NCBI RefSeq assembly: GCF_002494345.1
Contig: NZ_NXNI01000001.1
Location: forward strand, 1,736,001-1,800,000
Length of the DNA stretch: 64,000 nt
Origin: Natrinema ejinorense
GTDB taxonomy: Archaea; Halobacteriota; Halobacteria; Halobacteriales; Natrialbaceae
Reading direction: 5' to 3'
Shown here: positions 1 to 9,800 of the stretch, piece by piece
Layout of the letters: each line of letters begins with the position of its first letter
Numbering within the stretch: the stretch's first letter is position 1
Notes under the pieces: generated by a model
The model's input: the letters and a program-made list of their open reading frames with translations, nothing else
The model's database searches: none
Told to the model about the DNA's origin: nothing
Program-made: the position numbers and the translations under genes

Positions 1-2
1 CT

Positions 3-167
3 GGTATCGATGGGGTGATCGCCTTGTGCGACCACAACCGCGTTGTGGCCGTGTGCGTCAGCTGCGACTCGGTATACGCAGCGAAGGAGCTCTTGGACGG
101 CCGTATCCGACCCATCGGAACGCCGGCTTGTTCCTGTGGGTCGACGGAGTTCCAAGCGCTCGGGTGA
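3..167 (+). CDS. C-terminal part of a small zinc-ribbon-like protein (clipped by window edge)
   Basis: An open frame runs from the window edge to a TGA at 165-167; a GTG at 15 could be an internal or true start, so the upstream limit is unknown. The readable part is about 50 residues, with one CxxC pair (CVSC) near the middle and a second cysteine pair (CSC) near the end, the layout of a short zinc ribbon. Codon use is typical of the GC-rich core. No function is assigned. Confidence 0.5.
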   Translation, partial: GIDGVIALCDHNRVVAVCVSCDSVYAAKELLDGRIRPIGTPACSCGSTEFQALG

Positions 168-289
168 ATCGTCCCGCTTGCAAATACGGGCCGTCGGCCG
201 CGACCGACGTCCCGTTTTCGACTGCAGTACACGGGAGCGATGCCGTAAATAAGGAAATAGTATATTACTTCCCGATGCTTACAGTTCCC

Positions 290-658
290 ATGGGATACAC
301 TGTCATTGATGCGACGGCCGTCGAACCGAGGGACGGCCTGTCGGGCGACCACTACTATCTCGACGATGCGGTCGATCTGGATCGGCTTTCCGTCCAACTC
401 GTCGAGGCCGACCCCGGCGAGTCGTTCGCGCCGTATCACTCGCATCGGGAGAGCGAAGAGGTGTTTTACGTACTGGACGGCCACCTGCACGTCGAGACGC
501 CCGACGAGGAGTACGTCGTTGCCGGCGGCGAGTGGTTCGCCGTCGAACCGGGCCACCCGCTCCGTCCGTTCAATCCCGCCGATGCCGAGGGCACCGTTCG
601 TGCCCTGCTGTTGAACGCCAAACTCGACGACTTCGATCCGTACGAGCCGGATCGCTGA
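290..658 (+). CDS. Cupin-domain protein
   Basis: A 122-residue single-domain cupin. The barrel motif is visible as HSHRESEEVFYVLDGHLHV followed by a GEWFAVEPGHPLRPFN segment, which supplies the His/Glu metal ligands of the two cupin motifs. The ATG at 290 was preferred over 275 and over a much longer upstream extension, because residues upstream are low-complexity and lack haloarchaeal acidity. The AT-rich stretch at 247-272 (AAATAAGGAAATAGTATATTA) supplies a plausible TATA region. Substrate unknown; proteins of this size and type are widespread in haloarchaea. Confidence 0.75.
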   Translation: MGYTVIDATAVEPRDGLSGDHYYLDDAVDLDRLSVQLVEADPGESFAPYHSHRESEEVFYVLDGHLHVETPDEEYVVAGGEWFAVEPGHPLRPFNPADAEGTVRALLLNAKLDDFDPYEPDR

Positions 659-803
659 GACGGGTGACCCGAGGAAAGCGACGCCGGAAGTGCAGTCACG
701 AGCCGCGAGCGCTGAGCGGCGACCCCGGCGGTTCGTCGAACGGACCGACCCGCTACGGCGACGACCGAAACCCAATTCATCCCGCGAGCACCACTAGTCA
801 CCC

Positions 804-1550
804 GTGAGAGAACTCGTCTTCGCCCTCGAGTACGATCCCGGAACGAACCCGGTCGCGGACACCCTCGAGTCGCATCCGGAGACGACGGTTCGGTCGCTGT
901 CGTGTCACGTCACGCCCGAGAGCCTCTGGCGGGTCGACCACGCGACCGGGTCCGCGGCGGGGATCGAAGCCCTCGAAGACGCCTACCGCGAGCCGACGTT
1001 CTGTGCGGACTGTCTGGTTCGAGACAACTGCGGAGCCGACTGCGAAACGCAGGTCCTCGATCGCGGCAACGACGAACTCGTCGTCTACACCTACTGGGAT
1101 CGGACGGACGTCTGTACGTCGGTCCCCCACCTCGCCCTCGAGCGCTTGGGCGAAGGGCTGTTGTTCGAGACCTACCGGGAGGGGCGGCGCTACCGCTGGC
1201 GGATCGTCCTCGGGAGCGACGCACCGGTCCACGAGTTTTTCGACGCACTCGGCGACGAGGTCGGCGAGTGTACCGGCATGGAGATGCTGCGGCTGACCGA
1301 CCTCGATCCGGACCGCGACCGACTCGAGGCCGAGGACGCGCTCCCGGCCGAACAGCGGGACGCACTGCGGGCCGCCGTCGAACACGGCTACTACGAGACG
1401 CCCCGGCGGATCGACCTCTCCGAACTCGCGGCCGAACTCGACGTGCCGCGGTCGACGCTCTCCTACCGGCTCCGCCGGGCCGAAGCGAGCCTCGCGACGA
1501 CGTTCGTCGACGAGGACGACTCGCTCGAGACGCTCGCAGCGGGCCACTGA
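804..1550 (+). CDS. HTH-10 (bat-type) regulator with a cysteine cluster, upstream of a metal ATPase
   Basis: A 248-residue protein starting with GTG. The C-terminal part (about residues 165-235) reads LPAEQRDALRAAVEHGYYETPRR followed by SELAAELDVPRSTLSYRLRRAE, the standard bacterio-opsin-activator type HTH-10 domain. The N-terminal part carries Cys67, Cys70, Cys76 and Cys80 (CxxC-x5-C-x3-C), plus Cys34. That cluster is not a general feature of HTH-10 proteins and looks like a metal site. The gene lies 85 bp upstream of a Zn/Cd-type P-type ATPase on the same strand. Inference: it is the metal-responsive regulator of that exporter. A redox sensor is an alternative. Confidence 0.8.
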   Translation: MRELVFALEYDPGTNPVADTLESHPETTVRSLSCHVTPESLWRVDHATGSAAGIEALEDAYREPTFCADCLVRDNCGADCETQVLDRGNDELVVYTYWDRTDVCTSVPHLALERLGEGLLFETYREGRRYRWRIVLGSDAPVHEFFDALGDEVGECTGMEMLRLTDLDPDRDRLEAEDALPAEQRDALRAAVEHGYYETPRRIDLSELAAELDVPRSTLSYRLRRAEASLATTFVDEDDSLETLAAGH

Positions 1551-1635
1551 TCGGGACCGAGTTTCTCGTGCGACGAAGGGGAAGTTGGCGCACGCCGAAT
1601 AACCGGTATAGGTAACGAGTGAGTAGGGACAGGTA

Positions 1636-4215
1636 ATGAGTGACGCTTCACCACCGACACCGCCGGGATCGGCCGCTGACGACGCGGGCTCGAGTCGGAC
1701 CCTCGAGCTTCGCGTCCCCGACATGGACTGTCCGTCCTGTGCCGGGAAGGTAACGAACAGCGTCGAGCGACTCGAGGGGATCGACGACCTCGACGCGCGA
1801 GTGACCAGCGGTCGGCTCGTCGTCGACTACGATCCGACCCGGACGAGCGACGACGCGATCCGCGAGCGGGTTCGTGCGGCCGGCTACGAGATCGTCGCCG
1901 CGGACACGGAGCTGACGGTCTCCGTCCCCGGCATGGACTGTGCCTCGTGTGCGACCAAGGTCGAAAACGCCCTCGAGGGCGTCGACGGGATCGGAACGAT
2001 CGAGACCCGACCCACCACCGGCCGCGTGACGGTGACGGTCGACGAGACGGTCGATCCCGAGCGGGTCGTCGACGCGATCGGGGCCGCAGGCTACGACGCG
2101 ACGCCGATCGGGGAGACCGGCAACGGGATCGGCGACGAGCAACCCGTCTGGCGGAGTCGGCGAGCCGTCATTACGGGCGTCGGTGCCGTCCTCGTGGCCG
2201 TCGGGATGGCCCTCGAGTTCGTCTTCACCGGGGCCGACCCGACCCTCTTTAGCGTCGTCGGCCGGAACTACGACCTCTCGTCGCTGCTCTTTATCCTCAC
2301 TGCGGCCGTCGCCGGCGTGCCGATCTTCCGGAACGGCTACTACTCCGTCCGCAATCGGAGCCTCGATATCGACTTCCTGATGAGCGTCGGCATCATCGCC
2401 GCGGTCGGGGCCCACCACCCCTTCGAGGGGGCCACGCTGGCCGTCCTCTTCAGCGTCGCCGAACTCCTCGAGCAGTACTCGATGGACCGGGCGCGGGACT
2501 CCCTGCGGGAGCTGATGGATCTCTCGCCGGACACGGCCACCGTCAAGCGTGCGGACGGCTCCGAGGAGACGATCCCGGCGGCCGAGCTGGCGATCGGCGA
2601 CGTCGTCACGGTTCGGCCGGGCGAGAAGATTCCCGCCGACGGCACCGTCCTCGCGGGCGAGAGCGCGGTCGATCAGTCGCCGATCACCGGCGAGAGCGTC
2701 CCCGTCGATAGGAGCGAGGGCGACGAGGTCTTCGCCGGGACCATCGCCGAGTCGGGCTATCTCGAGGTCGAGGTCGAGCAGGCGGCCGAGGACTCGACGA
2801 TCGCCCGGATCGTCCGGCTGGTCGAGGACGCCGAGCGCGAGGGGACGAAACGCGAGCAGTTCGTCGACCGCTTCGCGAGCGTCTATACGCCGATCGTCGT
2901 CGTCCTCGCGATCGCGGTCGCCGCCGGCCCGCCGCTGCTCGTGGACGCGTCGTGGAACACGTGGTTCCTGCGCGGGCTGACCCTCCTGGTCATCGCCTGC
3001 CCCTGTGCGTTCGTCATCTCGACGCCGGTCAGCGTCGTCTCCGGGATCACGAGCGCCGCGCGTAACGGCGTGCTGATCAAAGGGGGTCGCCACCTCGAGG
3101 CGGTCGCCGAGAGCGACACCCTCGCGGTCGACAAGACGGGGACCCTCACGACGGGCGATCTGTCGGTGACCGACGTCATCCCGCTGGAAGGAGCCGACGA
3201 GGACGACGTCCTTCGGCGTGCGAGCGCGGCCGAGCGTCGGAGCGAGCACCCCCTCGGGCGGGCGATCGTCGGCTACGCCGAGGAACGGGGGATCGACCCG
3301 GCCGAGCCGGAGGTCTCGGCGTTCGAAGCGCTGACCGGCAAGGGCGTGCGAACCGACATCGACGGAGAGACCCACTACGTCGGGAAACCCGCCCTCTTCG
3401 AGGGGCTTGCGGACCTCGAGCACACGCACGCGACGACCGACGGCGGGACGATCCTCGAGTCGGCCGACGCCCGACCGGACTGCGAGCGCGAGGGCTGTCT
3501 CGACGTGGCGAGCGACATCGTCCCGACGCTCGAGGCCGAGGGCAAGACCGTGGTGGTCGTCGGCACCGAGGACGGCCCGCTGGGGGTCATCGGCGTCGCG
3601 GACCGGGTCCGGCCCGAAGCCGAGTGGGCCGTCTCGCGGCTGCAGGAACGGGGGATCCGCGTCGTGATGCTCACCGGCGACAACGAGGGGACCGCCCGCG
3701 CGATCGCCGAGCAGGTCGGGATCGACGAGTACCACGCCGAGTTGCTCCCCGACGAGAAACTCGAGTGGATCGAGCGACTCGACGGCGACGACGGCGGCGA
3801 TGGGGACGGGAGCCGCGTCGCGATGATCGGCGACGGGATCAACGACGCGCCGGCCCTCGCGACGGCGGGCGTCGGCATCGCGATGGGCGCGGCGGGGACA
3901 GATACGGCCCTCGAGACGGCCGACGTCGCGCTGATGGGCGACGATCTCACGCGCTTGCCGTACCTCTACCGGCTCTCGAACACGGCCAACGGCGTCATTC
4001 GGCAGAACATCTGGGCGAGTCTGGCTGTGAAGGCCGTCCTCGCCGTCGGTGCGGTGCCCGGCATCGTGACGGTCATCCACGCGGTCGTCATCGGCGACAT
4101 GGGGATGAGCCTCGGCGTGACGGGCAACGCGATGCGGCTGGCGAACGTCGAGCCGGAGCTCCCGGCGGCTCTGGCCGACGGCGACGGGGACGCGATCGAA
4201 CCCGCCGACGAGTGA
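1636..4215 (+). CDS. Heavy-metal P1B-type ATPase, Zn/Cd/Pb class
   Basis: An 859-residue metal exporter. Two HMA domains come first, with MDCPSC (Cys32/Cys35) and MDCASC (Cys102/Cys105). Then follow the transmembrane region, the actuator motif SPITGESVPV, CPC at 455-457, the phosphorylation motif DKTGTLTTG (Asp near 499) and GDGINDAPA. CPC is followed by AFVISTP, as in ZntA/CadA, rather than the CPCALGLATP of copper pumps, and the last helices contain IGDMGMSLGVTGNAMRL, like the Zn-class DxG motif. I therefore favour Zn/Cd/Pb export over Cu. An insert in the nucleotide-binding domain (HTHATT to CEREGC) adds His and Cys residues and may be an extra metal site. It sits just downstream of the cysteine-bearing regulator. 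Confidence 0.92.
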   Translation: MSDASPPTPPGSAADDAGSSRTLELRVPDMDCPSCAGKVTNSVERLEGIDDLDARVTSGRLVVDYDPTRTSDDAIRERVRAAGYEIVAADTELTVSVPGMDCASCATKVENALEGVDGIGTIETRPTTGRVTVTVDETVDPERVVDAIGAAGYDATPIGETGNGIGDEQPVWRSRRAVITGVGAVLVAVGMALEFVFTGADPTLFSVVGRNYDLSSLLFILTAAVAGVPIFRNGYYSVRNRSLDIDFLMSVGIIAAVGAHHPFEGATLAVLFSVAELLEQYSMDRARDSLRELMDLSPDTATVKRADGSEETIPAAELAIGDVVTVRPGEKIPADGTVLAGESAVDQSPITGESVPVDRSEGDEVFAGTIAESGYLEVEVEQAAEDSTIARIVRLVEDAEREGTKREQFVDRFASVYTPIVVVLAIAVAAGPPLLVDASWNTWFLRGLTLLVIACPCAFVISTPVSVVSGITSAARNGVLIKGGRHLEAVAESDTLAVDKTGTLTTGDLSVTDVIPLEGADEDDVLRRASAAERRSEHPLGRAIVGYAEERGIDPAEPEVSAFEALTGKGVRTDIDGETHYVGKPALFEGLADLEHTHATTDGGTILESADARPDCEREGCLDVASDIVPTLEAEGKTVVVVGTEDGPLGVIGVADRVRPEAEWAVSRLQERGIRVVMLTGDNEGTARAIAEQVGIDEYHAELLPDEKLEWIERLDGDDGGDGDGSRVAMIGDGINDAPALATAGVGIAMGAAGTDTALETADVALMGDDLTRLPYLYRLSNTANGVIRQNIWASLAVKAVLAVGAVPGIVTVIHAVVIGDMGMSLGVTGNAMRLANVEPELPAALADGDGDAIEPADE

Positions 4216-4438
4216 CGATCGAAACCCGGTCTCGGTCGACTCGAGCGGCGATATCGGTGGCCAAAGCCGGATACAGGAGGGCCGTCGTCGAGCGATTCTC
4301 AGGCCGCCCACGACCGATCGGACCGAGTAGTTTCGGTGAATTACACAGCACTCAGAAGATATATCGCCGACCAGTTCGCTTTCCCGGAGTGGTGCAACCG
4401 TCCCAACTACTATGACAGATACATAAGAAGACCAGTGT

Positions 4439-4885
4439 ATGAGACGTGCCCTCCGTAGCCACCTCCTCGGCAACCGGTTTGAGCGAAATCTCACGTTTCT
4501 CGCCGCACCTATCGTCTTCTTCGGGACTTTCGCCGCGTACGCGATCGGATTGTTCACCGTAGCGGGTGGGGTCATTTTTCTCCCAGCTACTGCAACGTCC
4601 GTCGGGCTCATCGTGGCTGCCACCGTTGGATACCGGCGTGGTGGCTTGATCGCTGCGTGGGTCTCGCTATTCGCCGCCTACCAAGGATTTTACGCTGAGT
4701 GGGCGTTCCTCGGACTTTCAAGTCATTCGTTCGTCGGACAACTCGCGTTTCTCCTCGATCCAGTCGGACTTGCGGTCGCTGCAGGCGCGTCGATCGTCTT
4801 CGGTACGATCGCATACATCGGTGGTGTCCTCGTCCATCGTGGACGCGATTTCGTACGGCACCGAAACGAACCCACGCAAACGTGA
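4439..4885 (+). CDS. Small integral membrane protein, unknown function
   Basis: A 148-residue protein with about four hydrophobic helices (roughly residues 18-40, 47-70, 72-92 and 103-132), a basic N-terminus and a basic tail. The gene has its own AT-rich upstream region (ACTATGACAGATACATAAG just before the start), so it is probably transcribed alone. No catalytic motif is visible. It resembles the many uncharacterised haloarchaeal membrane proteins. Confidence 0.7.
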   Translation: MRRALRSHLLGNRFERNLTFLAAPIVFFGTFAAYAIGLFTVAGGVIFLPATATSVGLIVAATVGYRRGGLIAAWVSLFAAYQGFYAEWAFLGLSSHSFVGQLAFLLDPVGLAVAAGASIVFGTIAYIGGVLVHRGRDFVRHRNEPTQT

Positions 4886-5189
4886 GCGGAGCCGCTCCGA
4901 TCGGAACGGTCGATAGTAGCAACTGAAGCTCGTACACCAGATCGCACGACGGCGTTGCGATCAGTGTGGAAACCGTTTCAGTTGCGACGACAGTGGCCGC
5001 CCGAGTGTCGCAGGCGAGAACGGCCAGTTCGCTCGTGTCCGTCCGGGCTGATCCAGCGCGATCTGTCGTCGGAGGAGAGACGGGGCTCGTTCGTTGCTAC
5101 TCGTTTGGAGCGCCCGAACTCTCGGGAAGCCACTGCAGGACGGACGGTCGAGCAACGACTGCCCTCCCTCGAGCGGGCAGCCGATGTCG
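4886..5189. other. Intergenic region carrying a palindromic repeat
   Basis: This 304-bp gap lies between a plus-strand membrane protein gene and the 3' end of cbiE. I see no convincing gene. It contains one copy of a palindrome family described separately (about 4936-4967); the rest is GC-rich with no codon bias. Confidence 0.5.
4936..4967. repeat. REP-like palindrome, copy A
   Basis: The sequence reads CAGATCGCACGAC, then GGCG, then TTGCGATCAGTG: imperfect arms around a short centre. Two relatives occur near 13069-13099 (reverse orientation) and 43775-43813. The shared core is close to CTGATCGCACGACRGC followed by TGYGATCAG. All three are intergenic. Confidence 0.6.
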
Positions 5190-6032
5190 TCAGCGTCGAA
5201 CTGCCAGCACGACCAGATCGGAGAACGGCGTGTCGTCCGTCCCGCTCCCACCGGCGTGAGCCGACAACTCGTCGAGCGTGAACCGATGGATCGCCTCGTC
5301 GTCGTGGGTCAACTTCTCGAGGACCAGCGCCTCGAGGTCGGGATCGGCACCCGACTCGAGCAGGAACGCCGCGATGTCGCCGGGCATCCGGTCGTAGGGT
5401 CGCGGGAGCACGAGCAGGTGGCGCTCGCCCACCGCGGCGGCGAGCCTGTCCATCTCCGACTCGAGGTCGCCGCTTTTGTGCAGCGTGACGAACTCGGTGT
5501 CCTCCATGGGCGTCCGGGCGCGGCTGGCGGCCACCTGGAGCGACGAGATGCCGGGGACGACGCGGACGAGTCTCGGATCGGCCCCTCGATTCCCCGCCTC
5601 CCGCTCGACGGCAGCCTGGACCTTGCCGACGAACTGGTAGCCCGAGTGGTTGGGATCGCCCATCGCGACCGCGGTTCCCGACTCGCCGGCGGCGACGCGC
5701 TCGGCGAACTCCTCGAGCGCCTCGGCTTCGTCCCTGTAGCCACAGGTCAGCAGGTCGGCGTCGGTCAGGTCCTCGATGAACTCCACGACGGTCGTGAAGC
5801 CGACGACGACGTCCGCCTCGCGGATCGCCCGCTCGCCGCGGGGCGTGAGATACTCCTGATTGCCGGGGCCGACGCCGACGGCGTAGACGGGGTCGTCGGC
5901 TTCGGCGGTTTCACCGCCTCCGTCTCGCTGCCCCTCCGGCGCAGCGCCCTCCTCGTCGATATCGGGCTCTGCAGCGTCCGCGGCGAACGTCGCCGGATCC
6001 GGTCCCGCGTCGAGGTCGTACTCGTCGCTCAT
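5190..6032 (-). CDS. cbiE: Cobalt-precorrin-7 C5-methyltransferase (CbiE-type)
   Basis: A 280-residue tetrapyrrole methyltransferase. After an acidic N-terminal extension of about 45 residues comes VGVGPGNQEYLTPRGERAI, the SAM-binding start of the CbiE/CbiH superfamily. AMGDPNHSG, VPGISSLQ and LEALVLEKLTHDDE follow in the order typical of CbiE. It transfers a methyl group in the late corrin-ring steps. Its start overlaps the end of cbiC by 4 bp, so the two are almost certainly cotranscribed. CbiE versus CbiH was decided on the C-terminal pattern; a related methyltransferase step is possible. Confidence 0.8.
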   Translation of the reverse strand: MSDEYDLDAGPDPATFAADAAEPDIDEEGAAPEGQRDGGGETAEADDPVYAVGVGPGNQEYLTPRGERAIREADVVVGFTTVVEFIEDLTDADLLTCGYRDEAEALEEFAERVAAGESGTAVAMGDPNHSGYQFVGKVQAAVEREAGNRGADPRLVRVVPGISSLQVAASRARTPMEDTEFVTLHKSGDLESEMDRLAAAVGERHLLVLPRPYDRMPGDIAAFLLESGADPDLEALVLEKLTHDDEAIHRFTLDELSAHAGGSGTDDTPFSDLVVLAVRR

Positions 6033-6775
6033 CGGTTCCGGCCGTCCGCGGCCCGCGTCTCCGCGTCCATCTCGAGGTCGATCTCGTCGGTTCGGGCGTC
6101 CGTCGCGACGTGGATCAGTTCGTTCGTCAGGGCCGCGGCGAGGCCGCTGCCGCCGCGGCGGCCGCGGTGGGTGATCGCGGGCACGCCGTACTCCTCGCTG
6201 ACCTCGCGGATGCGCCCGCGGCTCTCCTCGGCCTTGACGAAGCCGACCGGGTTCGCGACGACGACCGCCGGGCGCGTTCCCTGCTCGATGCAGTCCGCCA
6301 GCGCCAGCGCGGCCGTGGGCGCGTTCCCGATCGTGACGATCGCGTCCTCGAAGGCGTCCTCCTTGTCGAGTTCGAGCATCGCCGCGGCGGTTCGGGTCAT
6401 TCCGGTTTCGGCGGCGAGTTCCTTCCCGTGACCGATGGCCTTCGAGACGTCGCAGTCGTGGCCCCGGCCCGTGACGCCGGCTTTCACCATCGTGATGTCC
6501 GTGAAGATGTCGGCCGTCTCGAGTACGGCTCGCGCGCCGGCACGAACCGGCGCGTCCTCGTCGGCACCGAGGTCGTCGCTCCCCGTGAACTCGATGAGAT
6601 GCTGGAACTCGATGTCGCCCATCGAGTGGACCGATTTCTGTCGCACGCGGTCGGCCAGCGTCTCGTCGGGCGTGAACTGCCTGACGATGTCCATGCTCGT
6701 CTCCGCGATGTCCATCGCGTTCTGCGTCGTTGCTCCCAGATCGGCGTACTCCTCTTCGAAGTCCTGATCAGTCAT
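6029..6775 (-). CDS. cbiC: Precorrin-8X methylmutase (CbiC/CobH)
   Basis: A 248-residue enzyme that moves the methyl group from C11 to C12 of the corrin precursor. Diagnostic stretches are MVKAGVTGR, TIGNAPTAALALAD, VVVANPVGFVKAEESR and ITHRGRRGGSGLAAALTNE. It lies between cobN (69 bp upstream) and cbiE (4-bp overlap) on the same strand, forming a cobN-cbiC-cbiE operon. The C-terminal acidic extension after the catalytic core is typical of haloarchaea. Confidence 0.92.
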   Translation of the reverse strand: MTDQDFEEEYADLGATTQNAMDIAETSMDIVRQFTPDETLADRVRQKSVHSMGDIEFQHLIEFTGSDDLGADEDAPVRAGARAVLETADIFTDITMVKAGVTGRGHDCDVSKAIGHGKELAAETGMTRTAAAMLELDKEDAFEDAIVTIGNAPTAALALADCIEQGTRPAVVVANPVGFVKAEESRGRIREVSEEYGVPAITHRGRRGGSGLAAALTNELIHVATDARTDEIDLEMDAETRAADGRNR

Positions 6776-6844
6776 CGGGTATCACTCGCTCGGTAGCGGC
6801 TATCGGCTGTCGGCCGAATCCGTTCGGTCGCCGGTTCGATTCCG

Positions 6845-9800
6845 TTAGTCATCGGTCGCTGCCCCCACGGCCTCGTTTGTCGTCCGCGCCTCGAGGTCGC
6901 CCTCCACCGCGAGGTTGAGATCGCGCAGTCGGTCGACCGTCTCGTCGTCGGCGTCCCACAGGTCGCGCTCGATGGCCTCGAGGAGCGTGTCCGTGATGGA
7001 CTCGAGCGCCCACGGGTTCACGTCGCGCATCCAGTCCTGTCGGTCGTCGTCGAAGGCGAACTTCTCGGCGACCTCCTCCCAGATGGTGTCGCTCACGACG
7101 CCGGTGGTCGCATCCCAACCAAGCGTCACGTCGACCGTCGTCGAGAGATCGCCCGCGCCCTTGTAGCCGTGGTCCTCCATCGACTCGAGCCAGTCGGGAT
7201 TGAGCACGCGCGAGCGCATCGCCTTGCGAACCTTCTCCTCGTTCGTGTAGACGTCGACGTTGTCCGGGTCGGACGAGTCGCCGACGTAAGAAGCCGGTTC
7301 CGCGCCGGAAATCTCGGACACGGCGGAGATGAAGCCGCCGTGGAAGGCGTACCAGTCCGAGGAGTCGAACTCGTCCTGTTCCATCGTGTCCTCGAGCTTG
7401 ACCGTCGCGTCGACGCTCGAGAGGCGACGCTCGAAGGCGTCGTGGGCGTCGGACACCCGACCGCGGGAGCCCATCGCGTAGCCGCCCCACTGGACGTAGA
7501 CGTCGGCGAGATCCGAGCGGTCGTCCCAGTTACCCTCGTCGACGGCCTTGTTCGTCCCGGCACCGTAGCCGCCGGGCCGGGTCGTGAAGACGCGGTGTTT
7601 CGCCGCCTTCCGAGCGTCGGATTCGTCGAGTCCTTCCTCGTCCTCGAGTTCCGCCTGCTCTTCCTCGACGTGTTTCTTCACGTAGTTCATTTCGTGGGGT
7701 TCCTCGAGGTCGACGACCGCGTCCACGGCGTCGTGGATGACGCCCGCCGCGGCCGGGAACGCGTCGCGGAACAGTCCCGAGACGCGCGTCGTCACGTCGA
7801 TTCGGGGCCGGTCGAGTTCCTCGAGCGGGATCGGTTCGACGTCGTCGATCCGCCCGGCGTCGGTCCACTGGGGCTCGACCCCAAGCATCGCGAGTACTTG
7901 CGCGATGGTCTCGCCCCGAGTGCGCACGGTCGGGGTCCCCCAGGCGACCACGCCGATCTCCTCTGGGTACTCGCCGGTTTCGCTGTGGTGGCGCTCTAAG
8001 ACGCCCTCCGCGACCTCGCTCCCGACCTGCCAGGCGGCCTTCGCCGGTACCTTGCGGGGGTCGAGCGTGTAGAAGTTCCGCGCGGTCGGCAGCAGGTCGA
8101 CGCCGCCCCGCGTCGGCGCGCCGGAGCCGCCCGGCGGCACGTACTCGCCCGAGAGGGCGTCCGCGGTTCTGGGGATCTCGTCTTCGGCCCCTTGTACGCG
8201 GGGCTGGGCCTCCTCGCAGATGTACGCGAGGACCTCCCGGAGGTCGTTGTGTGCTCCCGACTTCGCGCGCCCGTCGCCGATCGTCTCGAGGTCGACGATG
8301 AGCAGGTTGACGTTCACCTCGTCGTCGGGGCCGGCCTCCCGCTCCGAGACCGGGATGTCGAAGTCGTGTTCGGCGAGCGTCTCGATCAGGTCGACGCTGG
8401 TCTCGTAGACCTCGTCGGCGGCCTCGGCGTAGGTCATTCCGAGGTCGTCGTCGTACTCGCCGGGCGCGTTCAACATTTTCTCGTAGTCGACCCCCAGTGC
8501 ACCGGCGACGCTCTCGCGCAGGCTCGGCGCGCCGGGGTTCTCGAGTCGCGTCAGCGCGACCAGATACTCCGTCAGGCGCTCGCCCGCCGGCGGCTCGGAC
8601 ATCGTGTGCAGCCCGAGCCGGATCTGGGTCGTCTTCACGTCCGTGAGGTACTCGTGGATGCGCTCGACGAGTTCGTCGATGTCGACCTCGTCGCCATCGA
8701 TTTCGCCTTCGGCGAGGCTCGAGCCGGCCTCGTCGGGTCCGCGAACGTCGGCCTTCTCGTCGATCGTCCCCGTGATGCCGAGTTCGACGGCGAGGTCGAG
8801 TTCCTCGACTTTCTCCCGCATGAGGGCCTCGAGGTGCTGGCCGTCGTCGGCGCGGGCGTCCTCCATTCCGGCTTCGCGGTACTGGTTTGCCAGTTCCTCG
8901 AGTTCCGAGAGTTCGTCGTACGTCCCGGCGTTTCGCATGACGGGCGTCAGGTAGTCGACGATCGCGGCGTAGGAACGGCGTTTTGCCTGCGTTCCTTCCC
9001 CCGGATTGTTGACGATGTAGGGGTAGACGTTCGGGATGTCGTCGATCAGCTGGTCGGGCGCGCTCTCGCCGTCGAGCCCGACGGTCTTCCCGGGGAGCCA
9101 CTCGAGGCTGCCGTGGGTCCCGAGGTGGACCACTGCATCGGTCTCGAACGTATTTCGAAGCCAGCCGTAGAAGGCGTAGTAGTCGTGTGGCGGCTGCAGG
9201 TCCGAGTCGTGGTAGACCTTCGAGGGATCCATGCCGAACCCACGGGGCGGCTGGACGGTGACGAGCACGTTCCCGAACTCGACGCCGGGAATCGCGAACG
9301 GGCGGTCCGGAACCTCGCCCCACTCTTCGACGATGTTCTCCTGAAACCGCTCGTCGGCGTCGTCGAACCACGCTTCGTACGTCTCCGGTGAGACCACGTC
9401 GACCGAGCGGTCGCGCACGTCCTCCGGGGCGACCCACCGGTCATCGAGCGTGAGCTGTGCGGTCAGTTTTTCGACGAGCGACTGCCCGTCCTCTGGTATC
9501 TCGTCGCCGAGATCGTACCCTCGAGCGTCGAGTTCCGCGAGCAGATTGACCGTCGACTCCGGCGAATCGAGGCCGAACGCGGTGCCGATCCCGTCGTCGC
9601 TGGGCGGGTAGTTGTGGAGGACCACGGCGACCTGCTTGTCCTCGTTCGGCGTGTGGCGCAGTTCGGCCCAGTTGACGGCGAGGCGGGTCGCGTGGTCGAT
9701 CCGATCCTCGATGGGGAAGTGGTGTTTCGGCGCGGAGCCGATGCCGGCCTCGTCGTCGGTGCGCTCCTTCCCCGAGATGGGGTGGGTAATCACGTTCCCG

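Noticed and set aside
1648-4623. Very long open frame on the minus strand, antisense to the metal ATPase (991 codons)
   Set aside because: It mirrors the GC-rich codon pattern of the plus-strand ATPase, has Arg/Asp/His-rich low-complexity content and no domain, while the plus strand has all ATPase motifs.
5094-6431. 445-codon plus-strand frame opposite cbiE/cbiC
   Set aside because: Antisense to two clear cobalamin genes, with no recognisable domain.
6776-6844. Possible cobalamin riboswitch near the cobalamin operon
   Set aside because: The 69-bp and 34-bp gaps are too short for a B12 riboswitch and show no B12-box.
8192-9391. 399-codon plus-strand frame opposite cobN
   Set aside because: A codon-bias shadow with no start context or family motif.
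7530-9437. 635-codon minus-strand frame within cobN
   Set aside because: It is an alternative frame of cobN made mostly of Arg, Gly and Pro; cobN signatures lie in the other frame.
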